Part shown: positions 1 to 9,837 of the stretch, one piece after another | Layout: each line of letters opens with the position of its first letter | Position numbering within the stretch: the first letter of the stretch is position 1 | Assembly: GCA_907163075.1 (NCBI GenBank) | Contig: CAJQTY010000002.1 | Coordinates: 310,001 to 374,000 of the forward strand | Reading direction: 5' to 3' | DNA: 64,000 nt | Source of the DNA: an uncultured Rhodocyclaceae bacterium | GTDB lineage: Bacteria > Pseudomonadota > Gammaproteobacteria > Burkholderiales > Rhodocyclaceae | The notes under the pieces: generated by a model | Told to the model about the DNA's origin: nothing | The model's database searches: none | The model's input: only the letters and a program-made list of their open reading frames with translations | Program-made: the position numbers and the translations under genes

Positions 1-2
1 CG

Positions 3-1001
3 GTACGCCACTACCTGAAGGAATTTCTCTCCGACCCGCGCGTCGTCGAGATCCCGCGTGCGATCTGGTGGCTGATCCTCAACGGTGTGATCCTCAACGT
101 CCGCCCACGGAAATCGGCTGAAAAATACGCGGCGATCTGGACCGCCGACGGGTCGCCGCTGAAAGTACACAGCGAAAGGCAAACCCGCCTGTTGCGCGGC
201 GTTCTCGGCCAGGCCGGGCACCAGGTCGCGGTCGACTACGCCATGCGCTACGGCCAGCCTTCGATTCCCGCCACACTCTCGCGCCTCAAGGCTGAGGGCT
301 GCACGCGCATCCTGCTGCTACCGCTGTACCCGCAGTACTCATCGAGCACGACGGCGACCGCCTTCGACGCCGCCTACGCCTGGGCGCAATCGATCCGGAA
401 CCAGCCGGAAATGCGCACGCTCAGAAGTTTTGCCGGCCATCCCGGCTACATCGCCGCACTGGCCGGCAGCGTTCGTGAACACTGGATGAAGAACGGGCAA
501 CCGACCGCCTCCTACCGGCTGATCATGAGCTTTCACGGAGTACCGCGCTACACCCTCGACAAGGGCGACCCCTATCATTGCGAGTGCCACAAAACCGGGC
601 GGCTACTGGCCGAAGCCCTGAATCTCGCGGCCGGCCAGTACCAGATCTGCTTCCAGTCGCGCTTCGGCCGGGCCGCCTGGCTGCAGCCCTACACCGCGCC
701 AACACTGGCGGCACTCGGCAAGCAAGGCGTCCACCGCGTCGACGTCATTTGCCCCGGATTCCCCGCCGATTGCCTGGAAACGCTCGAAGAAATCGCCATA
801 GAAGGCAAAGGCGAGTTCATTCGGGCCGGCGGCCAAGACTACCACTATATCCCCTGCCTGAACGAGCGCGACGACTGGATTCATGCTCTCGCCGACTTGG
901 CCGGAACACACTTGCAAGGCTGGCCGACCCGCGACCAGCCGGACGCCGCAGCGCTTGAAGCCAGCGCCGTGCGTGCGCGGACGCTCGGTGCGGGCCAGTA
1001 G
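3..1001 (+). CDS. hemH: Ferrochelatase, 5' end cut off by the window
   Basis: Ferrochelatase inserts Fe2+ into protoporphyrin IX, the last step of haem synthesis. The frame is open from base 3, so the true start lies outside the window; the GTG at 87 is internal. The visible N-terminal part ([19 protein letters not shown]) is the family's early conserved segment. Further on are [13 protein letters not shown] and [16 protein letters not shown], which holds the conserved active-site His (SFHG), and a C-terminal [17 protein letters not shown] with the conserved Glu-rich region. About 332 residues are visible, near the full family length of 340-370, so only a few tens of residues are missing. The stop at 999-1001 is followed by a separate gene with its own strong ribosome site. 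Upstream of grpE is a common place for hemH in betaproteobacteria. Confidence 0.95.
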   Translation, partial: VRHYLKEFLSDPRVVEIPRAIWWLILNGVILNVRPRKSAEKYAAIWTADGSPLKVHSERQTRLLRGVLGQAGHQVAVDYAMRYGQPSIPATLSRLKAEGCTRILLLPLYPQYSSSTTATAFDAAYAWAQSIRNQPEMRTLRSFAGHPGYIAALAGSVREHWMKNGQPTASYRLIMSFHGVPRYTLDKGDPYHCECHKTGRLLAEALNLAAGQYQICFQSRFGRAAWLQPYTAPTLAALGKQGVHRVDVICPGFPADCLETLEEIAIEGKGEFIRAGGQDYHYIPCLNERDDWIHALADLAGTHLQGWPTRDQPDAAALEASAVRARTLGAGQ

Positions 1002-1088
1002 CGCGCCAGAGACAAAACGACGCTCAAGTGTTCGCCCCGTTTTACCGTTAGATCCGTATCGGAACAACGAGAATCGGGGGAGGTCGCC

Positions 1089-2150
1089 ATGAAAATCGCC
1101 AGCGCCGCACTGCAAATGGAATCCGGTCACAGCAAACTGCAACACCGCGAGACGCGCGAATCGCTACGCGCCTGGGTCGGCGATCAGCGCCCGGATTTCG
1201 AGAAGAACCAGCGCCTGCGCCTGCCGGCCGCCGATCCGGTGCAAATTTCCGACGCCGGTCAGGCGGCCCGGTCGCGCGAAGCCAGCGCCATTCAGAACGG
1301 CATCGACGCCGCCGAAAACGACCCGATGCTGCGCCTGATACGGGCCATGATCACGATGTTGACCGGCGAAGATTTCAAGGTATTCGAGGCCAGCGAATTG
1401 CAGGGCGACAGCCCGGCGGCACCGGTCGTACCGAAGCCGGATCAACCGGTCCCGGCGCAGGCGGCGCAAGCGCCCGCGGGTTTCGGCGTTGAATACGATT
1501 TTCACCAGTCGTACAGCGAAAGCGAACAGACCAGTTTTTCCGCCAGCGGCGTCGTGCGCACCGAAGATGGCCAGGAATTCAGCTTTAGCCTGTCACTGTC
1601 GATGACGCGCAGCTACTACGAGGAATCCAACGTCAGCCTGCGCCTTGGCGATGCCCGCCAGAAGAAAGATCCGCTGGTCGTAAATTTCGGCGGCAACGCG
1701 GCGCAACTGACCAGCCAGCGCTTCAGGTTCGACCTCGACTCGAATGGCCAGACCGAAGACATCAACTTTGTCGCTGGCGGCAGCGGCTTTCTTGCGTTCG
1801 ACCGTAACGGCGACGGTAAAATCAACAACGGATCGGAACTCTTCGGAGCGAAAAGCGGCGATGGTTTTGCCGAACTGTCGGCACTCGACACCGACCGCAA
1901 CGGCTGGATCGACGAACGCGACGCGGCCTACGAACAGCTGCGCGTGTGGACCAGGGACAGCGCCGGCAAGGACCAGCTTTCGACGCTCAAACGAGCCAAT
2001 GTCGGCGCCATAAGCCTCGCCCGCGTGGTCACCCCCTTCGACCTGAGGGACGCCAGCAACGCCCTGCAAAGCCAGATTAGAAGCAGTGGAATCTACTTGC
2101 AGGAGAATGGCAAAGTGGGCACTATCCAACAGGTTGATCTGACGGTCTGA
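1089..2150 (+). CDS. EF-hand-like calcium-binding hypothetical protein
   Basis: 353 residues, no signal peptide or membrane segment. The start is supported by a strong GGGGGAGG site 7-10 bases upstream of ATG 1089. The N-terminal 130 residues are low-complexity and Pro/Ala-rich around 105-130. The C-terminal half carries Asp/Asn-rich loops like those of EF-hand or dockerin calcium sites: DLDSNGQTED (about 215-224), DRNGDGKINNGSELF (238-252) and DTDRNGWIDERD (267-278). The NGSELFG motif is common in a family of betaproteobacterial proteins of unknown function with such loops. Calcium binding is inferred from the loops only. The gene stands alone between hemH and a chemoreceptor gene on the same strand. 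Role unknown; a surface or regulatory calcium-binding protein is possible. Confidence 0.7.
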   Translation: MKIASAALQMESGHSKLQHRETRESLRAWVGDQRPDFEKNQRLRLPAADPVQISDAGQAARSREASAIQNGIDAAENDPMLRLIRAMITMLTGEDFKVFEASELQGDSPAAPVVPKPDQPVPAQAAQAPAGFGVEYDFHQSYSESEQTSFSASGVVRTEDGQEFSFSLSLSMTRSYYEESNVSLRLGDARQKKDPLVVNFGGNAAQLTSQRFRFDLDSNGQTEDINFVAGGSGFLAFDRNGDGKINNGSELFGAKSGDGFAELSALDTDRNGWIDERDAAYEQLRVWTRDSAGKDQLSTLKRANVGAISLARVVTPFDLRDASNALQSQIRSSGIYLQENGKVGTIQQVDLTV

Positions 2151-2216
2151 AACCGGCTGGCTCAATTCCGGCCGGGTCTACATCTGCCGTTCGTCGCTTT
2201 CGCGGGAGTGTCGGGC

Positions 2217-3827
2217 ATGAGTAACTTGAAGATATGGATACGACTGACGGCGGCGATCTGGTTTGTACTGGTTATTGCGTGGACGGGCATGATCGTCTGG
2301 CAAAGCCGCGTCAGCCGCGACACGGCGATCCACCAGGCACTCGAATTCGCGCAAAACATCCATGAAATGACCATGGCCGGGCTCACCGGCATGATGATCA
2401 CCGGGACCATCGGCGAGCGCGAAATCTTCCTCGACCAGATCAACCAGCTCAGCGTTATCAAGGATTTGCACGTCGCACGGAGCGACGCCGTGGTCAAGCT
2501 CTATGGCCCCGACACCAAGGCGAAACGCCCGCTGGACGGGCTTGAACAACAAATCATGAAGGACGCCCGACCCTACACTGAAGTGACAAGCGAGGGGGGC
2601 ACGCCGGTTCTGCGCGTCATCACGCCGACAGTCGCCGCCAAGAGCTACCTCGGAAAGGATTGCACCGCGTGCCACCAGGTTCCGGAGGGAACGGTCCTCG
2701 GGCTGGTGAGCATGAAGGTCTCGCTGGAAACCGTTGAGCAGGAAGTCGCCGCTTTTCGTCTGAAAATCGCGCTCGTCGCGGCGGCTGTCAGCCTTCTGCT
2801 ACTTTTCGTTATCTTCTGGTTCATCCGGCACTTCGTCACGCATCCCCTGGAAAATTTGAGCGGCAGCCTCGTTGAAATTGCCCATGGAGAAGGCGATCTG
2901 ACCCATCGGCTCGAAGTTCGCGGCAAAGACGAAATCGGCCAGACGGCCACCAGCTTCAATCAAATGATGGAGAATTTCTGCCAGCTCATCCTTCAGGTCA
3001 GGGATTCCGCGCTCAAGGTATCCTCACAATCGAAGGAGTTGTCGGACTCCGCCAAGCGCGTCGCTTCCGGTTCGCTGATGCAAAGCGAAAAATCTGTTCA
3101 GGCGACTGCTGCCGTCGAAAACATGGTCAGCAGCATCAACTCGATTTCAAGCAGCACGGAACGGGTACACCAGCAGTCCAGGGAAAGCCTGAAGCGCGCC
3201 GACGAAGGCAATCGCGTGCTTGGTCAGCTCGGCAGCGAGATGGGGATCGCCGAGCAGGCCGTCAAGCTGATGTCCTCGTCGATCGCCGAATTCGTCAAGA
3301 ACGCCGAGGCGATCAACAGCATCACCGAGGAAGTCAAGGGAATTGCCAACCAGACCAACCTGCTGGCCCTGAACGCGGCCATCGAGGCCGCACGCGCCGG
3401 TGAAGCGGGCCGCGGATTCGCGGTCGTTGCCGACGAAGTGCGGAAACTGGCTGAACAGTCGGCACGCTCGGCCAACGAGATCGACGGGATCACAAAAACA
3501 CTGGCAACCCAATCGGTGAATGTCCGGCAGGCCATCAACGAGGGCCTTGAACACATTGCCGCCAGCCAGACGGCGGTCAACATGGTCGGCGACGTCTTGC
3601 GCGCCGAGCACGGCTCGGTTTTCGAGGTCGGACGCGGTCTCGATGCAATCGCCTCCGCCAACGACGAGCAGCGGCGTGTGACCCAGCAGGTCCTGGCGAG
3701 TATCGAAGCGATTTCCGGGATGGCCGAGCAAAACAACGCGGCGGTCACACAAACGTCGACAGCCGCACAAGCCCTTGAGGTGCTGGCCCAGTCGCTGCAG
3801 ACCACGGTAAGCCGATTCAAGGTCTGA
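2217..3827 (+). CDS. Methyl-accepting chemotaxis protein with a CxxCH haem motif in the sensor domain
   Basis: Inner-membrane chemoreceptor that signals to CheA/CheW. From the ATG at 2217 (GGGAG about 10 bases upstream, preferred over the GTG at 2208) the order is: TM1 about 12-29, periplasmic sensor about 30-180, TM2 about 183-206, HAMP about 207-260 and a cytoplasmic signalling domain to residue 536. The highly conserved hairpin tip is present ([20 protein letters not shown]). The sensor contains C149-T-A-C152-H153 just before TM2, the signature for covalent c-type haem attachment in the periplasm. Haem-bearing chemoreceptors are known from Geobacter and are thought to sense redox or small gas ligands; that role here is inference. 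It is convergent with the kinase gene that follows. Confidence 0.93.
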   Translation: MSNLKIWIRLTAAIWFVLVIAWTGMIVWQSRVSRDTAIHQALEFAQNIHEMTMAGLTGMMITGTIGEREIFLDQINQLSVIKDLHVARSDAVVKLYGPDTKAKRPLDGLEQQIMKDARPYTEVTSEGGTPVLRVITPTVAAKSYLGKDCTACHQVPEGTVLGLVSMKVSLETVEQEVAAFRLKIALVAAAVSLLLLFVIFWFIRHFVTHPLENLSGSLVEIAHGEGDLTHRLEVRGKDEIGQTATSFNQMMENFCQLILQVRDSALKVSSQSKELSDSAKRVASGSLMQSEKSVQATAAVENMVSSINSISSSTERVHQQSRESLKRADEGNRVLGQLGSEMGIAEQAVKLMSSSIAEFVKNAEAINSITEEVKGIANQTNLLALNAAIEAARAGEAGRGFAVVADEVRKLAEQSARSANEIDGITKTLATQSVNVRQAINEGLEHIAASQTAVNMVGDVLRAEHGSVFEVGRGLDAIASANDEQRRVTQQVLASIEAISGMAEQNNAAVTQTSTAAQALEVLAQSLQTTVSRFKV

Positions 3828-3846
3828 TATCGAGCCGTCAGTCAGG

Positions 3847-5184
3847 TCAAGGCGGCGCCAGTTCCAGGTCGTAGCCGGCGCCTTTGCCCAGCACCGCCGG
3901 CTGACCAAGCCTGGCAAGCGCCTTGTTGGCTTCACGCAGACGGGCAATCACCTTGGCGATCAGCGTCTTGTTGAATCTTTCGAGAACCTCATCGGAACTG
4001 AGGTCCAGCGCCGCGCTGTTAATTTCCAGAAACAGGGTCGGCTCGAGCGTGACGACGGTCGATGAGCGTTTCGTATCGCTCGGATGCAGATAGGCCATTT
4101 CACCGACCATCTCGCCGGCACCGAGGCGGCAAATCGACTTGCCCTCGACCGAAACCTCGACGAAGCCCTCGACGATCATTCCGAAAACACGGTTGTTGTC
4201 GCCTTCACGGATCAACACGACCTTTTCCGAGACATCCCGCCAGACACTGATTCGCAGCACTTCCCACAATTCGATGTCCTCGAATTCGGTAAAGAACTCG
4301 AGTCCGCGCAAGCGCTCGAAATGCGACATATCCTCCTCGGTGGAATCGTCCTCAAGGATCTGGTACCTGACCGCCGACAGATCCTTGGCGAACTCGGCCC
4401 CGTTGCGATAGCGCGTGTAGAGATCCTTTTCGAGCGCTTTCTTGATGATCGGATCGAGGCCGGCCGGCAGATTGGGATTGAGCGCGCAGACCGAGGGCGT
4501 GTCGGCATTGACGATCTTGTAAACCAGCGCGCCCTGGTTATTGGCGCGAAACGGCAAGCGGCCAGTCAGCAACTGGAAAAGCAGGACACCGAGCGAATAG
4601 AGATCCGTCTTCTGGTTCAGCGGATAATTCTTGATCTGCTCTGGCGACATGTAGGCTGGCGATCCGACACCCATGACAAAGGTTGAATCCTTGTTCATGT
4701 CCTTGTGCAGATTGAGCGCCAGGCCGAAGTCGGTGATTTTCGGATTGTCGTCGGCGTCGATCAGGATGTTGGCCGGCTTGATGTCGCGATGCACGACCCC
4801 CTGCCGGAAAGCGTGGTCCAGCGCCAGGCAGCATTTGAAGATGATGCCGATCACCCGATGCATGGGCAGCAGGCGATTGATCGTGCAATAGTGATCAAGC
4901 GGCGTGCCGTCGATGTACTCCATCACCAGATACGCCTGATCGGCCTCGACTTCGGCATCGTAGAGCTTGACGATATTGGGGTGATCCAGGCGTCGGCCGA
5001 TCGCGTCTTCCGTTTGGAAGAGCTTGCGCAGGCGCCGTGACATCGCCGCATTGTCCGCGCCGAACAGGATCAGCTTGACCGCCACCTGGCGCCCGGTATC
5101 CGGGTCGCGCGCCAGATAGACGATAGCCGTGGCACCCTTGCCGAGGACGCGAATGATCTCGTACTTACCAATTTTATCGAGCAT
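3847..5184 (-). CDS. Serine/threonine protein kinase fused to a cyclic-nucleotide-binding domain
   Basis: Hanks-type kinase of 445 residues. The N-terminal catalytic domain (about 8-275) has the glycine loop GKGATA (15-20), Lys37 in VAVKL, the catalytic loop HRDIKPAN (132-139), DFG (152-154) and SPE (180-182) in place of APE. It should therefore be active. Residues about 290-400 form a Crp/Fnr-like cNMP-binding fold with GMIVEGFVEVSVEGKSI and GEMVGEMAYL, ending in a short helical tail. No transmembrane segment is seen, so this is a soluble kinase that may be switched by a cyclic nucleotide. Targets are unknown. It reads toward the chemoreceptor gene and shares an upstream region with grpE, divergently. 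Confidence 0.93.
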   Translation of the reverse strand: MLDKIGKYEIIRVLGKGATAIVYLARDPDTGRQVAVKLILFGADNAAMSRRLRKLFQTEDAIGRRLDHPNIVKLYDAEVEADQAYLVMEYIDGTPLDHYCTINRLLPMHRVIGIIFKCCLALDHAFRQGVVHRDIKPANILIDADDNPKITDFGLALNLHKDMNKDSTFVMGVGSPAYMSPEQIKNYPLNQKTDLYSLGVLLFQLLTGRLPFRANNQGALVYKIVNADTPSVCALNPNLPAGLDPIIKKALEKDLYTRYRNGAEFAKDLSAVRYQILEDDSTEEDMSHFERLRGLEFFTEFEDIELWEVLRISVWRDVSEKVVLIREGDNNRVFGMIVEGFVEVSVEGKSICRLGAGEMVGEMAYLHPSDTKRSSTVVTLEPTLFLEINSAALDLSSDEVLERFNKTLIAKVIARLREANKALARLGQPAVLGKGAGYDLELAPP

Positions 5185-5282
5185 GCCAATACCGTTTTAG
5201 ACCCGCACCTTCACCCGCTGCGGGATCGTCTAGCGAATGATACTTAGTTTAACGCCAGCCGATAATTATTCGCGCGAAAGTG

Positions 5283-5310
5283 CTTGAAATTCAAAAGTCC
5301 ACCCCAAGCT
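5283..5310 (+). promoter_or_regulatory. Sigma32 (RpoH) heat-shock promoter for grpE-dnaK-dnaJ
   Basis: CTTGAAA at 5283-5289 and CCCCAAGCT at 5302-5310 are separated by 12 bases, matching the RpoH consensus CTTGAAA-N11-16-CCCCATNT. The position, 30 bases before the grpE start, rules out the longer reading frame that would begin at 5284 inside the promoter. No HrcA-binding CIRCE inverted repeat is visible here. Confidence 0.8.
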
Positions 5311-5340
5311 AGCGGTAGGTTTTATGGGAGACCACCAACT

Positions 5341-5883
5341 ATGCAAGCGCAAGACAAGGAAGAAAGCATTGAAACAGGCGGCGAAACCACGGTAAACAAC
5401 GCCGAACCGGCCGTCGATGTCACGCCCAGTCTCGAAGAGACGCTACGCAAGGCGGAGCTGAACGCCGAAGAGCATCATGATGCCTGGTTGCGCGCCAAGG
5501 CCGAAACGGAAAACGTTCGCCGCCGCGCCCAGGAAGACATTGCCAAGGCGGCCAAATTCGCCGTCGAACGCTTTGCCGGCGAATTGCTGGCGGTCAAGGA
5601 CAGCCTTGAAGCCGCTCTCGCCGTCGAGGCGCCGAGTATCGACAGCATGAAGTCCGGCACCGAGTTGACGCTCAAGCAGTTGGTCGCGGCCTTCGACAAG
5701 GCGAATCTGAAGGAAATCAACCCGCTGGACGAAAAATTCGACCCGCACTTCCATCAGGCAATCAGCATGGTCGAAGCGGAGAAGGATCCGAACACTGTCG
5801 TCACCGTGCTGCAAAAAGGCTACCTGATCGCCGACCGCGTGCTGCGCCCGGCGCTGGTCATCGTGGCCAAGGCCAAGGCTTGA
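5341..5883 (+). CDS. grpE: Nucleotide exchange factor GrpE
   Basis: 180-residue cochaperone that releases ADP from DnaK. The start at ATG 5341 has GGGAG about 10 bases upstream and lies downstream of the sigma32 promoter. The acidic N-terminus ([16 protein letters not shown]) is followed by the long coiled-coil region ([25 protein letters not shown]) and the C-terminal beta domain with [17 protein letters not shown] and the conserved end [18 protein letters not shown]. Length is usual for betaproteobacteria. First gene of the chaperone operon, 78 bases before dnaK. Confidence 0.97.
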   Translation: MQAQDKEESIETGGETTVNNAEPAVDVTPSLEETLRKAELNAEEHHDAWLRAKAETENVRRRAQEDIAKAAKFAVERFAGELLAVKDSLEAALAVEAPSIDSMKSGTELTLKQLVAAFDKANLKEINPLDEKFDPHFHQAISMVEAEKDPNTVVTVLQKGYLIADRVLRPALVIVAKAKA

Positions 5884-5961
5884 AAAGAAACCGATGAGCC
5901 CCACTTAAAGCTCATCCCGATGCATTCCGGTACTCACGAATAATTTTTGAAGGATTCTGAC

Positions 5962-7914
<1,953 letters not shown>

Positions 7915-7935
7915 GCCTCGGCACGGAGCACCACG

Positions 7936-7965
7936 GGGCGAGGGGCGTATAATCGCGCCTCGCCC
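7936..7965 (+). other. Intergenic hairpin between dnaK and dnaJ
   Basis: GGGCGAGG (7936-7943) pairs with CCTCGCCC (7958-7965), extended by GCG/CGC after one mismatch, leaving a TATAAT loop. There is no T-run after it, so it looks more like an mRNA-processing or attenuating stem-loop than a full terminator. It may lower dnaJ relative to dnaK. Confidence 0.5.
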
Positions 7966-7997
7966 ATTCGCTTTACCTCTTCCGGCATTTGGTACTC

Positions 7998-9143
7998 ATG
8001 GCAAAACGTGACTTTTACGACATCCTCGGCGTTAATCGCGACGCGTCCGAGGACGATATCAAGAAGGCCTACCGCAAGCTGGCCATGAAACATCATCCGG
8101 ATCGCAATCCGGATAACCCGAAGGCCGAGGATCACTTCAAGGAAGCCAAGGAGGCTTACGAGATCCTCTCCGACGGGCAAAAACGCGCGGCTTACGACCA
8201 GTACGGTCATGCCGGCGTCGACCCCCAGGCGGGCATGGGCGGTGGCGGTTTCGGTGGCGGCGCGGGTGGTTTCTCCGACGCCTTCGGCGGCATCTTCGAC
8301 GAAATTTTCGGCGGCGGACGCGGTGGTGGCGGCGGCGGCGGACGTTCCAACATCTACCGCGGCGCCGATCTGCGCTACAACCTGGAAATCACGCTTGAAC
8401 AGGCCGCGTTCGGCACCGAAACAAAGATTCGCATTCCGACCATGGAAGCCTGCGAGCCGTGCAAGGGTTCCGGCGCCAAGGCCGGGACGCAGCCCAAGAC
8501 CTGCCCGACCTGCCAGGGCAGTGGCCAGGTTCGCCTGCAGCAAGGCTTCTTTTCGATTCAGCAGACTTGCCCAAAATGCCACGGTACGGGCCGCTTCATC
8601 GCCGACCCCTGCGGCAGTTGCCACGGCGCCGGCCGCGTCAAGCAGCACAAGACGCTGGCCGTCAAAATCCCGGCCGGGGTGGATGAAGGCGATCGTATCC
8701 GTCTTTCCAGCGAAGGCGAGCACGGAATAAACGGCGGTCCGTCCGGCGATTTATACGTACAGATCCATCTGAAAGCGCATTCGGTATTCCAGCGCGAACA
8801 GAATGATCTGCACTGCGAAATGCCGATCAGCTTTACCACGGCGGCACTCGGCGGTGAAATCGACATACCGACTCTGGACGCCGTCGCCAAGATCAAGATC
8901 CCTCCCGAAACGCAATCGGGCAAGACATTCCGCCTGCGCGGCAAGGGTATCAAGGGCGTGCGCAGCCATACTCATGGCGACCTGCTGTGCCATGTCGTGG
9001 TCGAAACCCCGGTGCATCTGACGGAACGTCAGAAGGAACTGCTGCGCGAACTCGAGGAATCCAGCAGTGACGATGAAGGCCACCACAATCCGCGTGCCAA
9101 GTCGTGGATGGACCGCGTGCGCGAGTTCTTCGCCGCCAGTTGA
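7998..9143 (+). CDS. dnaJ: Chaperone protein DnaJ (Hsp40)
   Basis: 381-residue cochaperone that delivers substrates to DnaK and stimulates its ATPase. The start at ATG 7998 ([17 protein letters not shown]) is the family's usual start. The J domain has the HPD motif in [11 protein letters not shown] (about residues 32-34). Next comes a Gly/Phe-rich linker (about 75-120), four CxxCxGxG zinc-binding repeats ([32 protein letters not shown]) and the C-terminal substrate-binding domains. It is the third gene of the operon, 83 bases after dnaK with a hairpin between, and is followed by a strong terminator-like stem. Confidence 0.98.
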   Translation: MAKRDFYDILGVNRDASEDDIKKAYRKLAMKHHPDRNPDNPKAEDHFKEAKEAYEILSDGQKRAAYDQYGHAGVDPQAGMGGGGFGGGAGGFSDAFGGIFDEIFGGGRGGGGGGGRSNIYRGADLRYNLEITLEQAAFGTETKIRIPTMEACEPCKGSGAKAGTQPKTCPTCQGSGQVRLQQGFFSIQQTCPKCHGTGRFIADPCGSCHGAGRVKQHKTLAVKIPAGVDEGDRIRLSSEGEHGINGGPSGDLYVQIHLKAHSVFQREQNDLHCEMPISFTTAALGGEIDIPTLDAVAKIKIPPETQSGKTFRLRGKGIKGVRSHTHGDLLCHVVVETPVHLTERQKELLRELEESSSDDEGHHNPRAKSWMDRVREFFAAS

Positions 9144-9160
9144 TCGTCCGCTACCTCAAA

Positions 9161-9198
9161 GCGACAAAGCCCGTCGGATTTCAGGCGGGCTTTGTCGC
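9161..9198 (+). terminator. Hairpin terminator after dnaJ
   Basis: GCGACAAAGCCCG (9161-9173) is an exact inverted copy of CGGGCTTTGTCGC (9186-9198). This 13-bp stem lies 17 bases after the dnaJ stop and just before the convergent gene ending at 9201. No long T-run follows, so it may serve both directions. Confidence 0.7.
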
Positions 9199-9200
9199 TC

Positions 9201-9575
9201 TCAGGCACATTCCAGCCCATTCAATCGGCAAACGAGTTGCCGGATATAAGCCAGAAATATCCAGAGCCAGAAAAGCAGCGCGAAGGCAATAAGCGGAATG
9301 TATTTCTCCGCAATCATCCTGGGCATCATCCGGCGTGTCGCCGAAAGGACCGGGCGCGTAATTACGCGAAACAACTGGTACACAAAGTTCGTGTCACGCT
9401 TGCCGCCGGCCAGCAGGAAGAGGACGCCCTGAGCCAGCAGGAACATTCCGGCGACTTCGACAAGCGCGCGCAGGATGGCGAGGAGTTGAAGTCCCAGGCC
9501 TAGCACGGCGGTCTTCCGGGCCGAGATGGGGCGGCCATCAATCGTTCCTCTCGCCATATTCCCGATCGAGGGCAT
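9201..9575 (-). CDS. Small hydrophobic membrane protein
   Basis: 124 residues with two clear hydrophobic stretches: about 25-55 (AVLGLGLQLLAILRALVEVAGMFLLAQGVLFLL) and about 92-112 (IPLIAFALLFWLWIFLAYI). The stretch between is basic (RPVLSATRRMMPRMIAEKY). The reading frame starts inside the 3' end of the DUF4212 gene (38-base overlap), so it is probably the last gene of the symporter operon. I do not recognise the family. A role in the stability or assembly of the neighbouring transporter would be guesswork. Confidence 0.6.
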   Translation of the reverse strand: MPSIGNMARGTIDGRPISARKTAVLGLGLQLLAILRALVEVAGMFLLAQGVLFLLAGGKRDTNFVYQLFRVITRPVLSATRRMMPRMIAEKYIPLIAFALLFWLWIFLAYIRQLVCRLNGLECA

Positions 9576-9795
9576 TCATGTACCTGGCGTAGAACCAGAC
9601 GATCAGCACATAAATGATCAGCGCCCCCTGGGCACCGATGTAAAAGCCCAAGGGGAATCCGAAAACGGAAATGCTGCTCAGCTCGCGGGCGTAATAGCTG
9701 ACGACGAAAGTCACAACAAACCAGACAGCCAGCAGCAGAAATGTCATACGCAGGTTTCGCCGCCAGTATTCTTTTTGTTTTCGCCTCGCTTGCAT
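9538..9795 (-). CDS. DUF4212 small membrane subunit of a sodium:solute symporter
   Basis: 85 residues: a basic start (MQARRKQKEYWRRNLR) and two membrane helices (TFLLLAVWFVVTFVVSYY and FYIGAQGALIIYVLIVWFYARYMNALDREYG). This is the pattern of the DUF4212 family of putative solute:sodium symporter small subunits. It lies 42 bases downstream of the large symporter gene, in the same direction. In many genomes the small gene comes first; here it follows the large one. It probably forms a complex with, or helps assemble, the transporter. Confidence 0.85.
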   Translation of the reverse strand: MQARRKQKEYWRRNLRMTFLLLAVWFVVTFVVSYYARELSSISVFGFPLGFYIGAQGALIIYVLIVWFYARYMNALDREYGERND

Positions 9796-9837
9796 GCCCC
9801 TCCCGTATTGAACTATCTATCCGCTGTCAGACGCGGG

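Noticed and set aside
5185-5340. CIRCE (HrcA) operator before grpE
   Set aside because: No TTAGCACTC-N9-GAGTGCTAA dyad; only the sigma32 signature is present.
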